Positions 1 through 6,798 of a stretch of DNA of 22,680 nucleotides are shown in pieces (within the stretch, counting starts at the first letter, position 1; the number at the start of each line of letters is the position of its first letter). This stretch comes from an uncultured Candidatus Melainabacteria bacterium (GTDB taxonomy: Bacteria; Cyanobacteriota; Vampirovibrionia; Gastranaerophilales; Gastranaerophilaceae): contig CALAFU010000224.1 in the NCBI GenBank assembly GCA_937891325.1, forward strand, positions 1 through 22,680. The letters are read 5' to 3'. The position numbers and the translations under genes were made by a program. The notes beneath the pieces are model-generated. The model did not search any database. It was not told where the DNA came from and saw only the letters and a program-made list of their open reading frames with translations.

Positions 1-506
1 AATATAAGGAAGAATACCACTTCCCAACAGAAGCAAAGGAAATGGAACTTGTATTTGAAACAATTACATCTTTGAGAAACGTACGTCAAAGTTTCAATAT
101 CTCTCCTTCAATCAAGGTTAACATTGAAGTTCTTGCACCAAGCGAAGAAAAACCTGTATTTGAGGCCGTAATTCCTTATTTACAACGTTTGGCAAGAGTT
201 GAAAACGTTAAGTTCATTGAAAATACTGATAATTCTTCTAAAAAGAGCGCAACAGCAGTTGTTTCAGCTTCAAAAATTATCATTCCATTAGAAAACTTGA
301 TTGATATGGACGAAGAAATTGCTAGACAAAACAAGAAATTAGATAAATTGTTGAAGGAAAAATCTTCACTTGAAGGCAGAGTAAACAACCCTAAATTTGT
401 TGAAAAAGCGCCTAAAGAGCTTGTTGAAGAAACAAAAGCAAAAATTGAAGAACTTTCTGGACAACAAAAAGCAATTGAAGATTTTATCAACTTGTTAAAG
501 GCGTAG
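1..506 (+). CDS. valS: Valyl-tRNA synthetase, C-terminal fragment (5' end outside window)
   Basis: The reading frame is open from base 3, so this is the 3' end of a longer gene. Its product charges tRNA-Val with valine in the cytoplasm. What is visible is the end of the anticodon-binding region (a TSLRNVRQSFNISP stretch, resembling the VRNxRxxxxxxP element of class Ia synthetases). It is followed by the Val-specific C-terminal coiled-coil arm, rich in E/K/L heptads, with the typical NPKFVEKAPKELVEE segment. The catalytic HIGH and KMSKS motifs lie upstream of the window. The stop TAG is at 504-506, and the flippase gene starts 3 nt later, suggesting co-transcription. Identification rests on the C-terminal arm, which is quite diagnostic. 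Confidence 0.9.
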   Translation, partial: YKEEYHFPTEAKEMELVFETITSLRNVRQSFNISPSIKVNIEVLAPSEEKPVFEAVIPYLQRLARVENVKFIENTDNSSKKSATAVVSASKIIIPLENLIDMDEEIARQNKKLDKLLKEKSSLEGRVNNPKFVEKAPKELVEETKAKIEELSGQQKAIEDFINLLKA

Positions 507-509
507 AAA

Positions 510-1949
510 ATGCAAACTCTTGCAAGTGTGCGCAGTTATAAGATAGTATTGGCAAGCTTTTTGAGCTATTTGCCATCAAGAATTCTCGTAATTCTAAACT
601 CACTTATGATTGTGCCAATCCTTGCGTATTTCTTGACCTCTGGCGAAATGAGTGTATTCCAAATTAGCATTGGTATACTCAATTTTGTATGCACTTGCTC
701 AACCGATTGGATTGCAAAGTCAGTACTTCGATTTTATAGAAAATATCACAACGAAAATAGGTTAGATGAATTTTATTCAAATATCGCAATGATAGAATTT
801 ATCGCTATTTTAGGAGTTTTTGCAAGTTATTTTATATTTAAAGATTTTGTCAGCACAAAATTTTTAATCTCTAATAAAATATTCTTTTTAACACTTGTAT
901 TGGTTATTCCATGCGGAATTCGACAATTTTTATACCAATTACTTAGAATTTTAAAAATGCCTTATTGGTACGCAATTTCAATTATAATCTACCAATTAGC
1001 ACTTTTGGGATTATTCTTTGCTTTTTCAAACTTGATACCAAAATCCTCTGCAATCCTTGTAGCAATGACATTTGCAGTAGCTTTTGTTGATATAATTTTA
1101 CTGTACAAATTAAACTTAAAACATAAATTAAGCATAAAATTTGACAAAAACATAGTTAAAAATGTGCTTATATACGCAATTCCATTGATTTTCACAAATA
1201 TTTGTATTTGGTTAATTTTGCATCTTGGAAAATTCATTTTGCAGTTCAATAAAGAAATCTTAAATACCGCTATTGTAGGTACAGCGTGGTTTTTCACAAC
1301 AAATGCTCTAACTCCGCTTTTTTCTCTTCTTTTATTCGCAATTTTTCCATTAATCATCAAACGATTTGAGAAAAAATATCGTCTAAAAGAATTTATGACA
1401 AGTGCTTTAAGACTATATATAGCAATGTTTTTGCCGTTTGTTTGTGTATTTTGTTTTTATTCTTTTGACATTGCAAAACTTGCTTTTAGGCAAGAATACT
1501 ACTATTTAGGATTGCTGTTCCCGTTTTGCGCAATAACAATTTTCGTTCACGAGTTTATGAAGTTGATGAACATGAAATATCACTTAAAAAACAGAACCTA
1601 CGTAGAAACAGGCTTAAGTGTACTCGTAGCAATCATTTGCGTTGTTTTAAACTTCATCTTGATAAGATATTTCAGCATTTTAGGAGTTGGAATAGCAATG
1701 TTAATCTCTATATTGTTGCTTTTCACCCTAAATTCCTTCGTAAATTTCAAACACTTAAATTTTATTGTTCCATCAAATATTTTTAAAACGCTTGGAGCAT
1801 CAATATTAATAAGCCTTTTGGCTTTTTCTATCGTATTCTTGTTCACATTCAAATACAACAATAACTACGTTATTGTTACAAGAATAATCGCATTTTGCTT
1901 GCTATACTTCGCTTTGACACTAAAATTTAAAAAACTTGTTTTACAATAA
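510..1949 (+). CDS. MOP-superfamily polysaccharide/lipid-linked oligosaccharide flippase (Wzx-like)
   Basis: A 479-residue, very hydrophobic protein with roughly 12-14 predicted membrane segments and short polar loops, the size and texture of Wzx/MATE-like flippases of the MOP superfamily. Such proteins move undecaprenyl-linked sugars or similar lipids across the inner membrane. The N-terminal pattern (SYLPSRILVILNSLMIVPIL, then a second helix starting near residue 43) resembles polysaccharide biosynthesis proteins. The start ATG lies 3 nt after the valS stop, with AAAGG at 497-501 as ribosome-binding site. No glycosyltransferases flank it, so the substrate is unknown. The 3' end overlaps by 9 nt the convergent gene on the other strand. 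The superfamily call is fairly safe; the exact substrate is not. Confidence 0.7.
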   Translation: MQTLASVRSYKIVLASFLSYLPSRILVILNSLMIVPILAYFLTSGEMSVFQISIGILNFVCTCSTDWIAKSVLRFYRKYHNENRLDEFYSNIAMIEFIAILGVFASYFIFKDFVSTKFLISNKIFFLTLVLVIPCGIRQFLYQLLRILKMPYWYAISIIIYQLALLGLFFAFSNLIPKSSAILVAMTFAVAFVDIILLYKLNLKHKLSIKFDKNIVKNVLIYAIPLIFTNICIWLILHLGKFILQFNKEILNTAIVGTAWFFTTNALTPLFSLLLFAIFPLIIKRFEKKYRLKEFMTSALRLYIAMFLPFVCVFCFYSFDIAKLAFRQEYYYLGLLFPFCAITIFVHEFMKLMNMKYHLKNRTYVETGLSVLVAIICVVLNFILIRYFSILGVGIAMLISILLLFTLNSFVNFKHLNFIVPSNIFKTLGASILISLLAFSIVFLFTFKYNNNYVIVTRIIAFCLLYFALTLKFKKLVLQ

Positions 1950-3674
1950 ATATCTACGTTTAATTTTAAAGTTAGATTTATCTTGTAATAATTTGCCTTC
2001 AAGGTCTTTTAAATAGTCATTTTCAGCTTTTGTAGATTTATATCTAACATAAACTGTTTCTTTTTTATTACCTAGTATTTTTGTTTCCTTTGAAAGTCTG
2101 TAATTCGCTTGTGGCAAGCTATTTTCTTTTACCAAAGGCGCAAGGTCTTTTTGTGTAAGTGTTTTAGTAAATTCATTTCGTGTGATATAGACAGTGTCCT
2201 TGTTTATCCAATATAAATCCATTGAATGATAACCAGATTTATTAAATATGTCTTTCAAAATCTTAAAATCAGCCATAAATTTGTCGGTATTATCAATGTT
2301 TTTGTTGATAATTTTTGCACAGTCAACATAAACAACCAAATCCTTGTCATCCAAGTATTTGTTCAATTCAGCCAATTTTGCCTCTGAATTCATATTTCTA
2401 AATTGAGCTAAAATTTCGTTTTGTATTTTTAATAAATCACTCACTTCGTCTTTGTATTCTGAATTCTTGCTAAGTCTTTCTAGACAAGCATTTGAGACAA
2501 CTATCCATTGCTTAAAATAGCCAAATTCTTCAGCTTTAGTCATTATAAATTTATTTTGAGTCATAAATTTTACATTTTTATAAATAGTCAAATAGTCAGT
2601 TGCTGTCTGAATATCAGGCTTGCTAAGAGTTTCATCAATGTCAGAATAAATTTTGTCACGTTGTTCTTGTGTCAAAGCTGGTGAAATAATATCTGCACAT
2701 TGATGCAAACGTTTCAAGAGTTTTACAGGGTCAACAGAAGCGTCCAAGTACATTTGAACCTCTGTTACATATCTAAAATAATTGAACATTCTTGTCTCAA
2801 GATATTTTTCATCATTAGTCAAGAAATCCAATGATTTCAAGTATTTCAAGGATTGATTACCCGTAAAAATCAAAGGAACAAAAAATCTACGTGAAATCTG
2901 AAATCTTTCGCCTAAGAAAGACTCCTCAACCAAGTCCACAGACTTGATTTCGCCTGTTTTTGTATTTTTAATTCTTGCATAAAAATCAGGTACAACAGTT
3001 AATTCACGCGGAAAGTCGCTCATTGTCTTGTTATAAGTAATTCCTGAAGTATATGTAAATACGGGAGTTATATCATCAACAAAAACTTCATTAGGCTTAA
3101 AAACTAGAGTATAACTGACGTTTTGCCCTTTATAATCTTTTGTCGAATGTACAATTTGAACGTCATTATTAAAGGCTTTTTCGATACCGCCAGCAATGTT
3201 TTCCATAGAAGAAACTTTTTTTCTTTCAAGCTCGTTTAGCTTTAAAATAGCGGGTTTATCCATTAAAAACAACTTTTTGCTCTTTAAAAATACTATATGA
3301 GAATACAAATGATAAGCTGAAATCTTGTCTACTATTGCTCTTGAGGTTTTATAAAGATTTTCTCCGTCATATTCAAATTCGCCCAAATCCACGCCAACTG
3401 CGACATCTAAGTCATTTGGAATTGGATTATTCTTGATAAATCCGCTTCCATAATAATTTTTATAAAGATAGTCCATATCCTTATATTGTTGTCTACAAAG
3501 GTTCATAACCCTATCTAAAGCGTTATCAATAGGTTTTATGCTATTTTTAGCATAACCAATAGCCTTAACATTCGTTTGTGGGCAGACATACACCACTTTT
3601 AATACATTGTCATGAATCAAAAGACAACATAGTATAAAAAGTATGATTGATAAAAAAATTAGTCGTTTATTCAT
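1941..3674 (-). CDS. Hypothetical membrane-anchored envelope protein, 577 aa
   Basis: I do not recognise this family. The protein starts with a short positive N-terminus (MNKR) and one hydrophobic helix at about residues 5-25. It then has a long, mostly hydrophilic region of some 550 residues rich in Lys, Asp, Asn and Tyr, with predicted mixed alpha/beta character. It looks like a single-pass inner-membrane protein with a large extracytoplasmic domain, or a protein with an uncleaved signal anchor. Cys30 lies just after the helix but lacks a good lipobox. The start codon has no Shine-Dalgarno; instead a TATAAT box ends 8 nt before the ATG, suggesting a nearly leaderless mRNA. The 3' end overlaps the convergent flippase gene by 9 nt. 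It is transcribed alone. Function is unknown. Confidence 0.75.
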   Translation of the reverse strand: MNKRLIFLSIILFILCCLLIHDNVLKVVYVCPQTNVKAIGYAKNSIKPIDNALDRVMNLCRQQYKDMDYLYKNYYGSGFIKNNPIPNDLDVAVGVDLGEFEYDGENLYKTSRAIVDKISAYHLYSHIVFLKSKKLFLMDKPAILKLNELERKKVSSMENIAGGIEKAFNNDVQIVHSTKDYKGQNVSYTLVFKPNEVFVDDITPVFTYTSGITYNKTMSDFPRELTVVPDFYARIKNTKTGEIKSVDLVEESFLGERFQISRRFFVPLIFTGNQSLKYLKSLDFLTNDEKYLETRMFNYFRYVTEVQMYLDASVDPVKLLKRLHQCADIISPALTQEQRDKIYSDIDETLSKPDIQTATDYLTIYKNVKFMTQNKFIMTKAEEFGYFKQWIVVSNACLERLSKNSEYKDEVSDLLKIQNEILAQFRNMNSEAKLAELNKYLDDKDLVVYVDCAKIINKNIDNTDKFMADFKILKDIFNKSGYHSMDLYWINKDTVYITRNEFTKTLTQKDLAPLVKENSLPQANYRLSKETKILGNKKETVYVRYKSTKAENDYLKDLEGKLLQDKSNFKIKRRYLL

Positions 3675-3682
3675 AATAATTT

Positions 3683-3688
3683 ATTATA
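3683..3688 (-). promoter_or_regulatory. -10 box of the 577-aa protein gene, probable near-leaderless start
   Basis: On the minus strand a perfect TATAAT is followed by 8 nt (AAATTATT) and then the ATG at 3674. Transcription starting about 7 nt after the box would leave 0-2 nt of leader. No purine-rich ribosome-binding site is present and no convincing -35 is seen. Confidence 0.5.
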
Positions 3689-3789
3689 CTACAATATTGA
3701 TTTTATTGCATTTTAGCCATATTTATTACGAATTGTAACAAAAAATCACATGTCTGAAATCCGACCTTTTGAAAATACTTTATATATAT

Positions 3790-3998
3790 GTAAGTCAAAG
3801 ATGACAAACATTAGAGAGACACGAGAAATAATTAAGAGAGACATTATATTAACCGTTTGAAGAAGACAAAAGAGCTAAGAACGAGAGAAAAATTAGAGAA
3901 AACACACACTACACACTAACCTACCCTACCTAACACATTCCCTTCCTAAAATGAAAAAATTTCAAGCCACTAAATTTCAAAAAGTGGCTTTTATTTTG
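3790..3998 (+). ncRNA. Candidate small RNA with G-free C-rich tract and terminator
   Basis: The interval 3675-4196 holds no convincing gene. From about 3797 the + strand is very purine-rich (two TTA(A)GAGAGACA motifs near 3811 and 3833). Bases 3901-3950 then contain no G at all and are rich in CUACC/CCUACC/CCCUUCC blocks, which could pair with GGAGG/GGUAG sequences such as ribosome-binding sites. A terminator hairpin with a T-run follows at once (3964-3997). An unstructured C-rich stretch before a terminator is what anti-Shine-Dalgarno sRNAs look like. The upstream AT box (TATATATATG at 3781-3790) may be the -10, but no good -35 is visible. The 5' end is a guess; a Rho-loading site is an alternative. 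Confidence 0.35.
3964..3997 (+). terminator. Intrinsic terminator
   Basis: Perfect 8-bp inverted repeat AAGCCACT (3964-3971) / AGTGGCTT (3983-3990) with an 11-nt loop, followed by TTATTTT on the + strand and preceded by an A-rich run that could serve the minus strand. It would end any transcript from the candidate sRNA region. Confidence 0.65.
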
Positions 3999-4036
3999 CG
4001 CAAAATTTTGATTTTTTCAAAATTTTGCGCAATTTT
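3996..4036 (+). terminator. Second hairpin: perfect 16-bp inverted repeat
   Basis: TTGCGCAAAATTTTGA (3996-4011) and its exact reverse complement (4017-4032) flank a TTTTT loop; TTTTAT follows. It may be a back-up terminator on the + strand. The AT-rich stem makes a purely structural or protein-binding role possible as well. Confidence 0.45.
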
Positions 4037-4130
4037 ATACTCAATCCCCAAAACAAGCGCCCAGCCTGTCACTTCACGATTTTTTAGAGTAAAACAGAGA
4101 TTTAATAGACTTTTTCAGCCTTTTGTCGGT

Positions 4131-4170
4131 AAAAAAACGTCCGTAAAAATACGTACGTATTTTTACGGAC
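4131..4170 (-). terminator. Terminator of the flavoprotein operon, 32-bp perfect palindrome
   Basis: Bases 4139-4170 form an uninterrupted palindrome (arm GTCCGTAAAAATACGT). Reading on the minus strand, G then seven T residues (4137-4131) follow the stem. It lies 26 nt beyond the stop codon of the flavoprotein gene ending at 4197, the right place for its intrinsic terminator. Confidence 0.75.
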
Positions 4171-4196
4171 AAAAATTAAACTTTAGTCTTTTTCAG

Positions 4197-4826
4197 TTAT
4201 CTAATAAAGTTTGTTTTAATTTTTTCTTCAATTTGTGGGTGATCAATTCCATTTTTCTTTGCATTTTCGAAAGATTTCATCATCCAAGCCAAATTTTTTC
4301 CAACTATGCGCATAATTTGCAAACCTTCTTTATCTTGAAGAACTTGTTCTGGTGCATTACCGTGAACCATGTTCCAATAATTTGAAGGAACAACAGGCAT
4401 ACAATTGATTGTAAAATGCTTCATAATAGCGTCAAGACTCGCTGTTGTACCTGCTCTACGTGCTGAAACAATTGCTGCTGCTGGTTTATACTTAAAGTTT
4501 GCACCGCCAGCATAGAACATTCTGTCCATTGCAGAAAGCAAACGCCCTGATGGGTGAGCATAGTAAACCGGTGAGCCGAAAACAAAACCGTCTGCGTCTT
4601 TAGCTTTTTCGATTATGCTATTGATAATGTCGTCTTCAAAAACGCATTTGCCTGTACCTGAATTTCTGCAACTGCAACAGCCCATACAATCACGAATTGG
4701 TTTGTTGCCTAGTGAAACTATTTCTGTTTCTATATTTTGAGCGTTTAGTTCTTTTTCAATTTCTTTAAGTGCTGTGTATGTACAGCCTTGAACGTTCGCG
4801 CTACCGTTAATCATTAATACTTTCAT
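4197..4826 (-). CDS. Iron-sulfur flavoprotein / NADPH-dependent FMN reductase family protein
   Basis: A 209-residue flavodoxin-fold protein. The N-terminal strand and loop (KVLMINGSANVQGCTYTAL) is the FMN phosphate-binding region, and FGSPVYYAHPSGRLLSAMDR (about 84-103) is the second FMN loop typical of the NADPH-dependent FMN reductase superfamily. Between them is a compact Cys cluster C47-x2-C50-x2-C53-x7-C61. This matches the CX2CX2CX4-7C motif that holds the [4Fe-4S] cluster in archaeal and anaerobic-bacterial iron-sulfur flavoproteins (Isf). It is probably a cytoplasmic electron carrier or reductase handling O2, peroxide or similar stress, fitting its place directly downstream of the flavodiiron gene. 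Its ribosome-binding site (AGGAG) overlaps the TAA of the upstream gene, implying coupling. The natural substrate is unknown. Confidence 0.8.
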   Translation of the reverse strand: MKVLMINGSANVQGCTYTALKEIEKELNAQNIETEIVSLGNKPIRDCMGCCSCRNSGTGKCVFEDDIINSIIEKAKDADGFVFGSPVYYAHPSGRLLSAMDRMFYAGGANFKYKPAAAIVSARRAGTTASLDAIMKHFTINCMPVVPSNYWNMVHGNAPEQVLQDKEGLQIMRIVGKNLAWMMKSFENAKKNGIDHPQIEEKIKTNFIR

Positions 4827-4837
4827 TCCTTCGCTCC

Positions 4838-6040
4838 TTATTTCATTGATGAATAAATTGCATCAGCAAGTTTATTCAAATCTTCTTCTTGTTCGTCTTT
4901 AAGTGCTGATTTTAGGGTAACTGTTGGTTCTAAAACTTCCATATTACCCATAGTTTCTAGCATTGCTTTAATTTGTTTGCTTGCAGTTGCAGCCCAAGTA
5001 CCGTTTTCAACGATTGCAACTTTTCTATTTTTTAATGCGTGTGCTTTAAGGTCATTTAGAACAGTTTCCATATTGCAGAAAATTCCGCCATTGTAGCTGA
5101 TTGAGCCAATTACAAGGTGAGAGCATCTAAACGCTTCAGCAACAATTTCTGAGTAATGAGTTTTTGAAACGTCGTAAACCTTGATATTTTTAACACCTTT
5201 GTCTGCAAGTTTTCCGGCTAAAATATCCATTGCGCTTTCTGTGTGACCGTAAACAGAGCCATAAATCAACAATACAGTGTTTTCTTCAGGTTCATAAGTT
5301 GACCATTTTTGATATTTGTCGATAAACCAGCCTAGGTTTTCTCTCCAAATTGGACCATGAAGTGGGCAAATCATACTAATTTCTACACCTGAAGCCTTTT
5401 TCAAAAGCGCTTGAACTTGAGCGCCATATTTGCCAACGATATTTGTGTAATATCTTCTTGCATCATCAAGCCAATCTTTTTCAAAATCAACTTCATCAGC
5501 GAAAATATTACCGTTTAAAGCACCAAAAGTACCAAAAGCATCAGCAGAGAATAAAATTTTGTCAGTCACATCATAAGTAACCATTGCTTCTGGCCAATGA
5601 ACCATAGGCGCCATAATGAAGGTTAATTTGTGTTTGCCTGTTTCTAAAACATCGCCTTCCTTGATAATCATTGTATCAGCATCAACATCAAATGAGAAGA
5701 ACTGCTTCAACATAGTTTGAGTTTTTGCATTGCAAACAATTTTTAATTCTGGATATTTTTCAACAACATCTTGAATTGTAGCTGCATGATCTGGTTCCAT
5801 GTGGTTTACAACCAAGTAGTCAAGTTTTCTTCCGTCAAGTGCGTAAGCCAAATTTTCTAAAAATTGGTCGTGTGCGCTCTTATCAACAGTGTCTAACAAA
5901 ACAGTTTTTTCATCTTTTAATAGGTATGAATTGTAAGAAACACCTCTTGAAACAGGAAAAACATTTTCAAAAAGTGCGATTCTTCTATCGTTCACACCCA
6001 AAAAAGTTAAATCATCAGTAATTTTTCTAGTATTATGCAT
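4838..6040 (-). CDS. fprA: Flavodiiron protein (A-type flavoprotein), O2/NO reductase
   Basis: A 400-residue class A flavodiiron protein that reduces O2 to water and/or NO to N2O in the cytoplasm, protecting anaerobes. The metallo-beta-lactamase-like domain (about 1-250) carries all expected iron ligands: H80, E82, D84 (HMEPDH, with H85), H148, D167 and H228 (PLHGPIW). The C-terminal flavodoxin domain (about 255-400) has the FMN loop GSVYGHTE at 261-268. There is no fused rubredoxin or flavin-reductase domain, so electrons must come from separate proteins. The start has AGGAG 8 nt upstream, and a good promoter sits just before it (6071-6099). It forms an operon with the iron-sulfur flavoprotein gene 11 nt downstream. 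Confidence 0.93.
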   Translation of the reverse strand: MHNTRKITDDLTFLGVNDRRIALFENVFPVSRGVSYNSYLLKDEKTVLLDTVDKSAHDQFLENLAYALDGRKLDYLVVNHMEPDHAATIQDVVEKYPELKIVCNAKTQTMLKQFFSFDVDADTMIIKEGDVLETGKHKLTFIMAPMVHWPEAMVTYDVTDKILFSADAFGTFGALNGNIFADEVDFEKDWLDDARRYYTNIVGKYGAQVQALLKKASGVEISMICPLHGPIWRENLGWFIDKYQKWSTYEPEENTVLLIYGSVYGHTESAMDILAGKLADKGVKNIKVYDVSKTHYSEIVAEAFRCSHLVIGSISYNGGIFCNMETVLNDLKAHALKNRKVAIVENGTWAATASKQIKAMLETMGNMEVLEPTVTLKSALKDEQEEDLNKLADAIYSSMK

Positions 6041-6070
6041 AATTTTTACTCCTCACTAAATTCCCGAAGA

Positions 6071-6099
6071 ATTATAGCATAAAATAAGGCGGTTTGCAA
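6071..6099 (-). promoter_or_regulatory. Promoter of the flavodiiron operon, overlapping the upstream terminator
   Basis: On the minus strand: -35 TTGCAA (6099-6094), 17-nt spacer, extended -10 TGCTATAAT with TATAAT at 6076-6071. The start codon is at 6040, giving a leader of about 24 nt that contains AGGAG. The -35 hexamer lies in the loop and descending arm of the terminator hairpin 6088-6110. Confidence 0.7.
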
Positions 6100-6110
6100 C
6101 GCAAACCGCC
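6081..6110 (-). terminator. Terminator of the EF-hand protein gene
   Basis: Perfect 10-bp stem GGCGGTTTGC (6088-6097) / GCAAACCGCC (6101-6110) with a 3-nt loop. On the minus strand it is followed by TTATTTT (6087-6081). It lies 36 nt past the stop codon at 6146. Confidence 0.8.
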
Positions 6111-6145
6111 GATTTCCTTATTCTCTCTTCCTTATATTATCAAAT

Positions 6146-6718
6146 TTAAACGACAGAGCCTAGTGATGAAATTACACTCGCCATTCCACCGTTGTCTTTG
6201 TAGTTGTTAATTAAACCTTGAATAAAGTTTCCTGCTAAGTTTTTGCCAGAACCAAAGTTAGCTAATGTGCCTGCAACTTCATTGTTTGGAACTTTTTTTG
6301 CAAGATTTTCAAAACCTTCTTTAAATTCTTGCTGAGAAACTTCACCGTCGCCGTCTTTATCAAGAGCTTTTTCGATTGAACCCATTAATTTGTCCAACAA
6401 GTTTTGGTAAGAATTTGTATTAGCAGAGTCTTCAACACCTTGAATTTGCAAACCTGAAGGAATTCCCAATTCTTGATTAATCAATTGAGACTCCTGTAAG
6501 CCTTGTACACCTTCAGTTTTATTCAAGCCCAAAGAGTGATACTGTTCTTGCAATTTATTTAAAAAGTCATCGTTTTTATTAATATCGTTTGAGTTAGTAA
6601 CCAAAAGATTTTCTAGATTTTCTTTTGCGCTATTAACTTTTCCAATGCCGTTTCCGTACATTTTAGCCATTAACGACTGTAAATCTGTATTAGCGGTCAA
6701 TGCCCCTATTGTTGACAT
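6146..6718 (-). CDS. EF-hand domain-containing hypothetical protein, 190 aa
   Basis: A soluble-looking 190-residue protein with no signal peptide or membrane segment. It has one canonical EF-hand loop, DKDGDGEVSQQE at residues 120-131, with Asp at loop positions 1, 3 and 5, Gly at 6 and Glu at 12, flanked by helices (LLDKLMGSIEKAL and FKEGFENLAKKV). This is strong evidence for a Ca2+-binding site. The rest is rich in Asn, Gln and Gly and matches no family I know. GGAGG lies about 9 nt before the ATG, a strong ribosome-binding site. A weak promoter (TTTAAA, 16 nt, TAGAAT at 6776-6749) may precede it. It is a single-gene unit closed by the 6088-6110 terminator. Function is unknown; a Ca2+-dependent surface or exported role is only a guess. 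Confidence 0.7.
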   Translation of the reverse strand: MSTIGALTANTDLQSLMAKMYGNGIGKVNSAKENLENLLVTNSNDINKNDDFLNKLQEQYHSLGLNKTEGVQGLQESQLINQELGIPSGLQIQGVEDSANTNSYQNLLDKLMGSIEKALDKDGDGEVSQQEFKEGFENLAKKVPNNEVAGTLANFGSGKNLAGNFIQGLINNYKDNGGMASVISSLGSVV

Positions 6719-6798
6719 AAAATATTTCCCTCCAAGTCCACAATTCTATTCTATGGATTTTTGAAGGTTTTTAAATCCTCTATTAAAATGATATTTTA

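Noticed and set aside
1391..1421. Third copy of the TAAG octamer element within the flippase gene (ctttaagactata)
   Set aside because: Only one or two units match and they lie in a coding region, so it is best explained by chance.
3951..4385. Plus-strand open frame of 144 codons
   Set aside because: It runs through two terminator hairpins and into the antisense strand of the flavoprotein gene, has no ribosome-binding site (a pyrimidine-rich stretch precedes the ATG) and low-complexity Phe-rich composition.
6754..6777. GGATTT...AAATCC hairpin after the MFS gene as terminator
   Set aside because: Short AT-rich stem with a long loop and no T-run on the minus strand.
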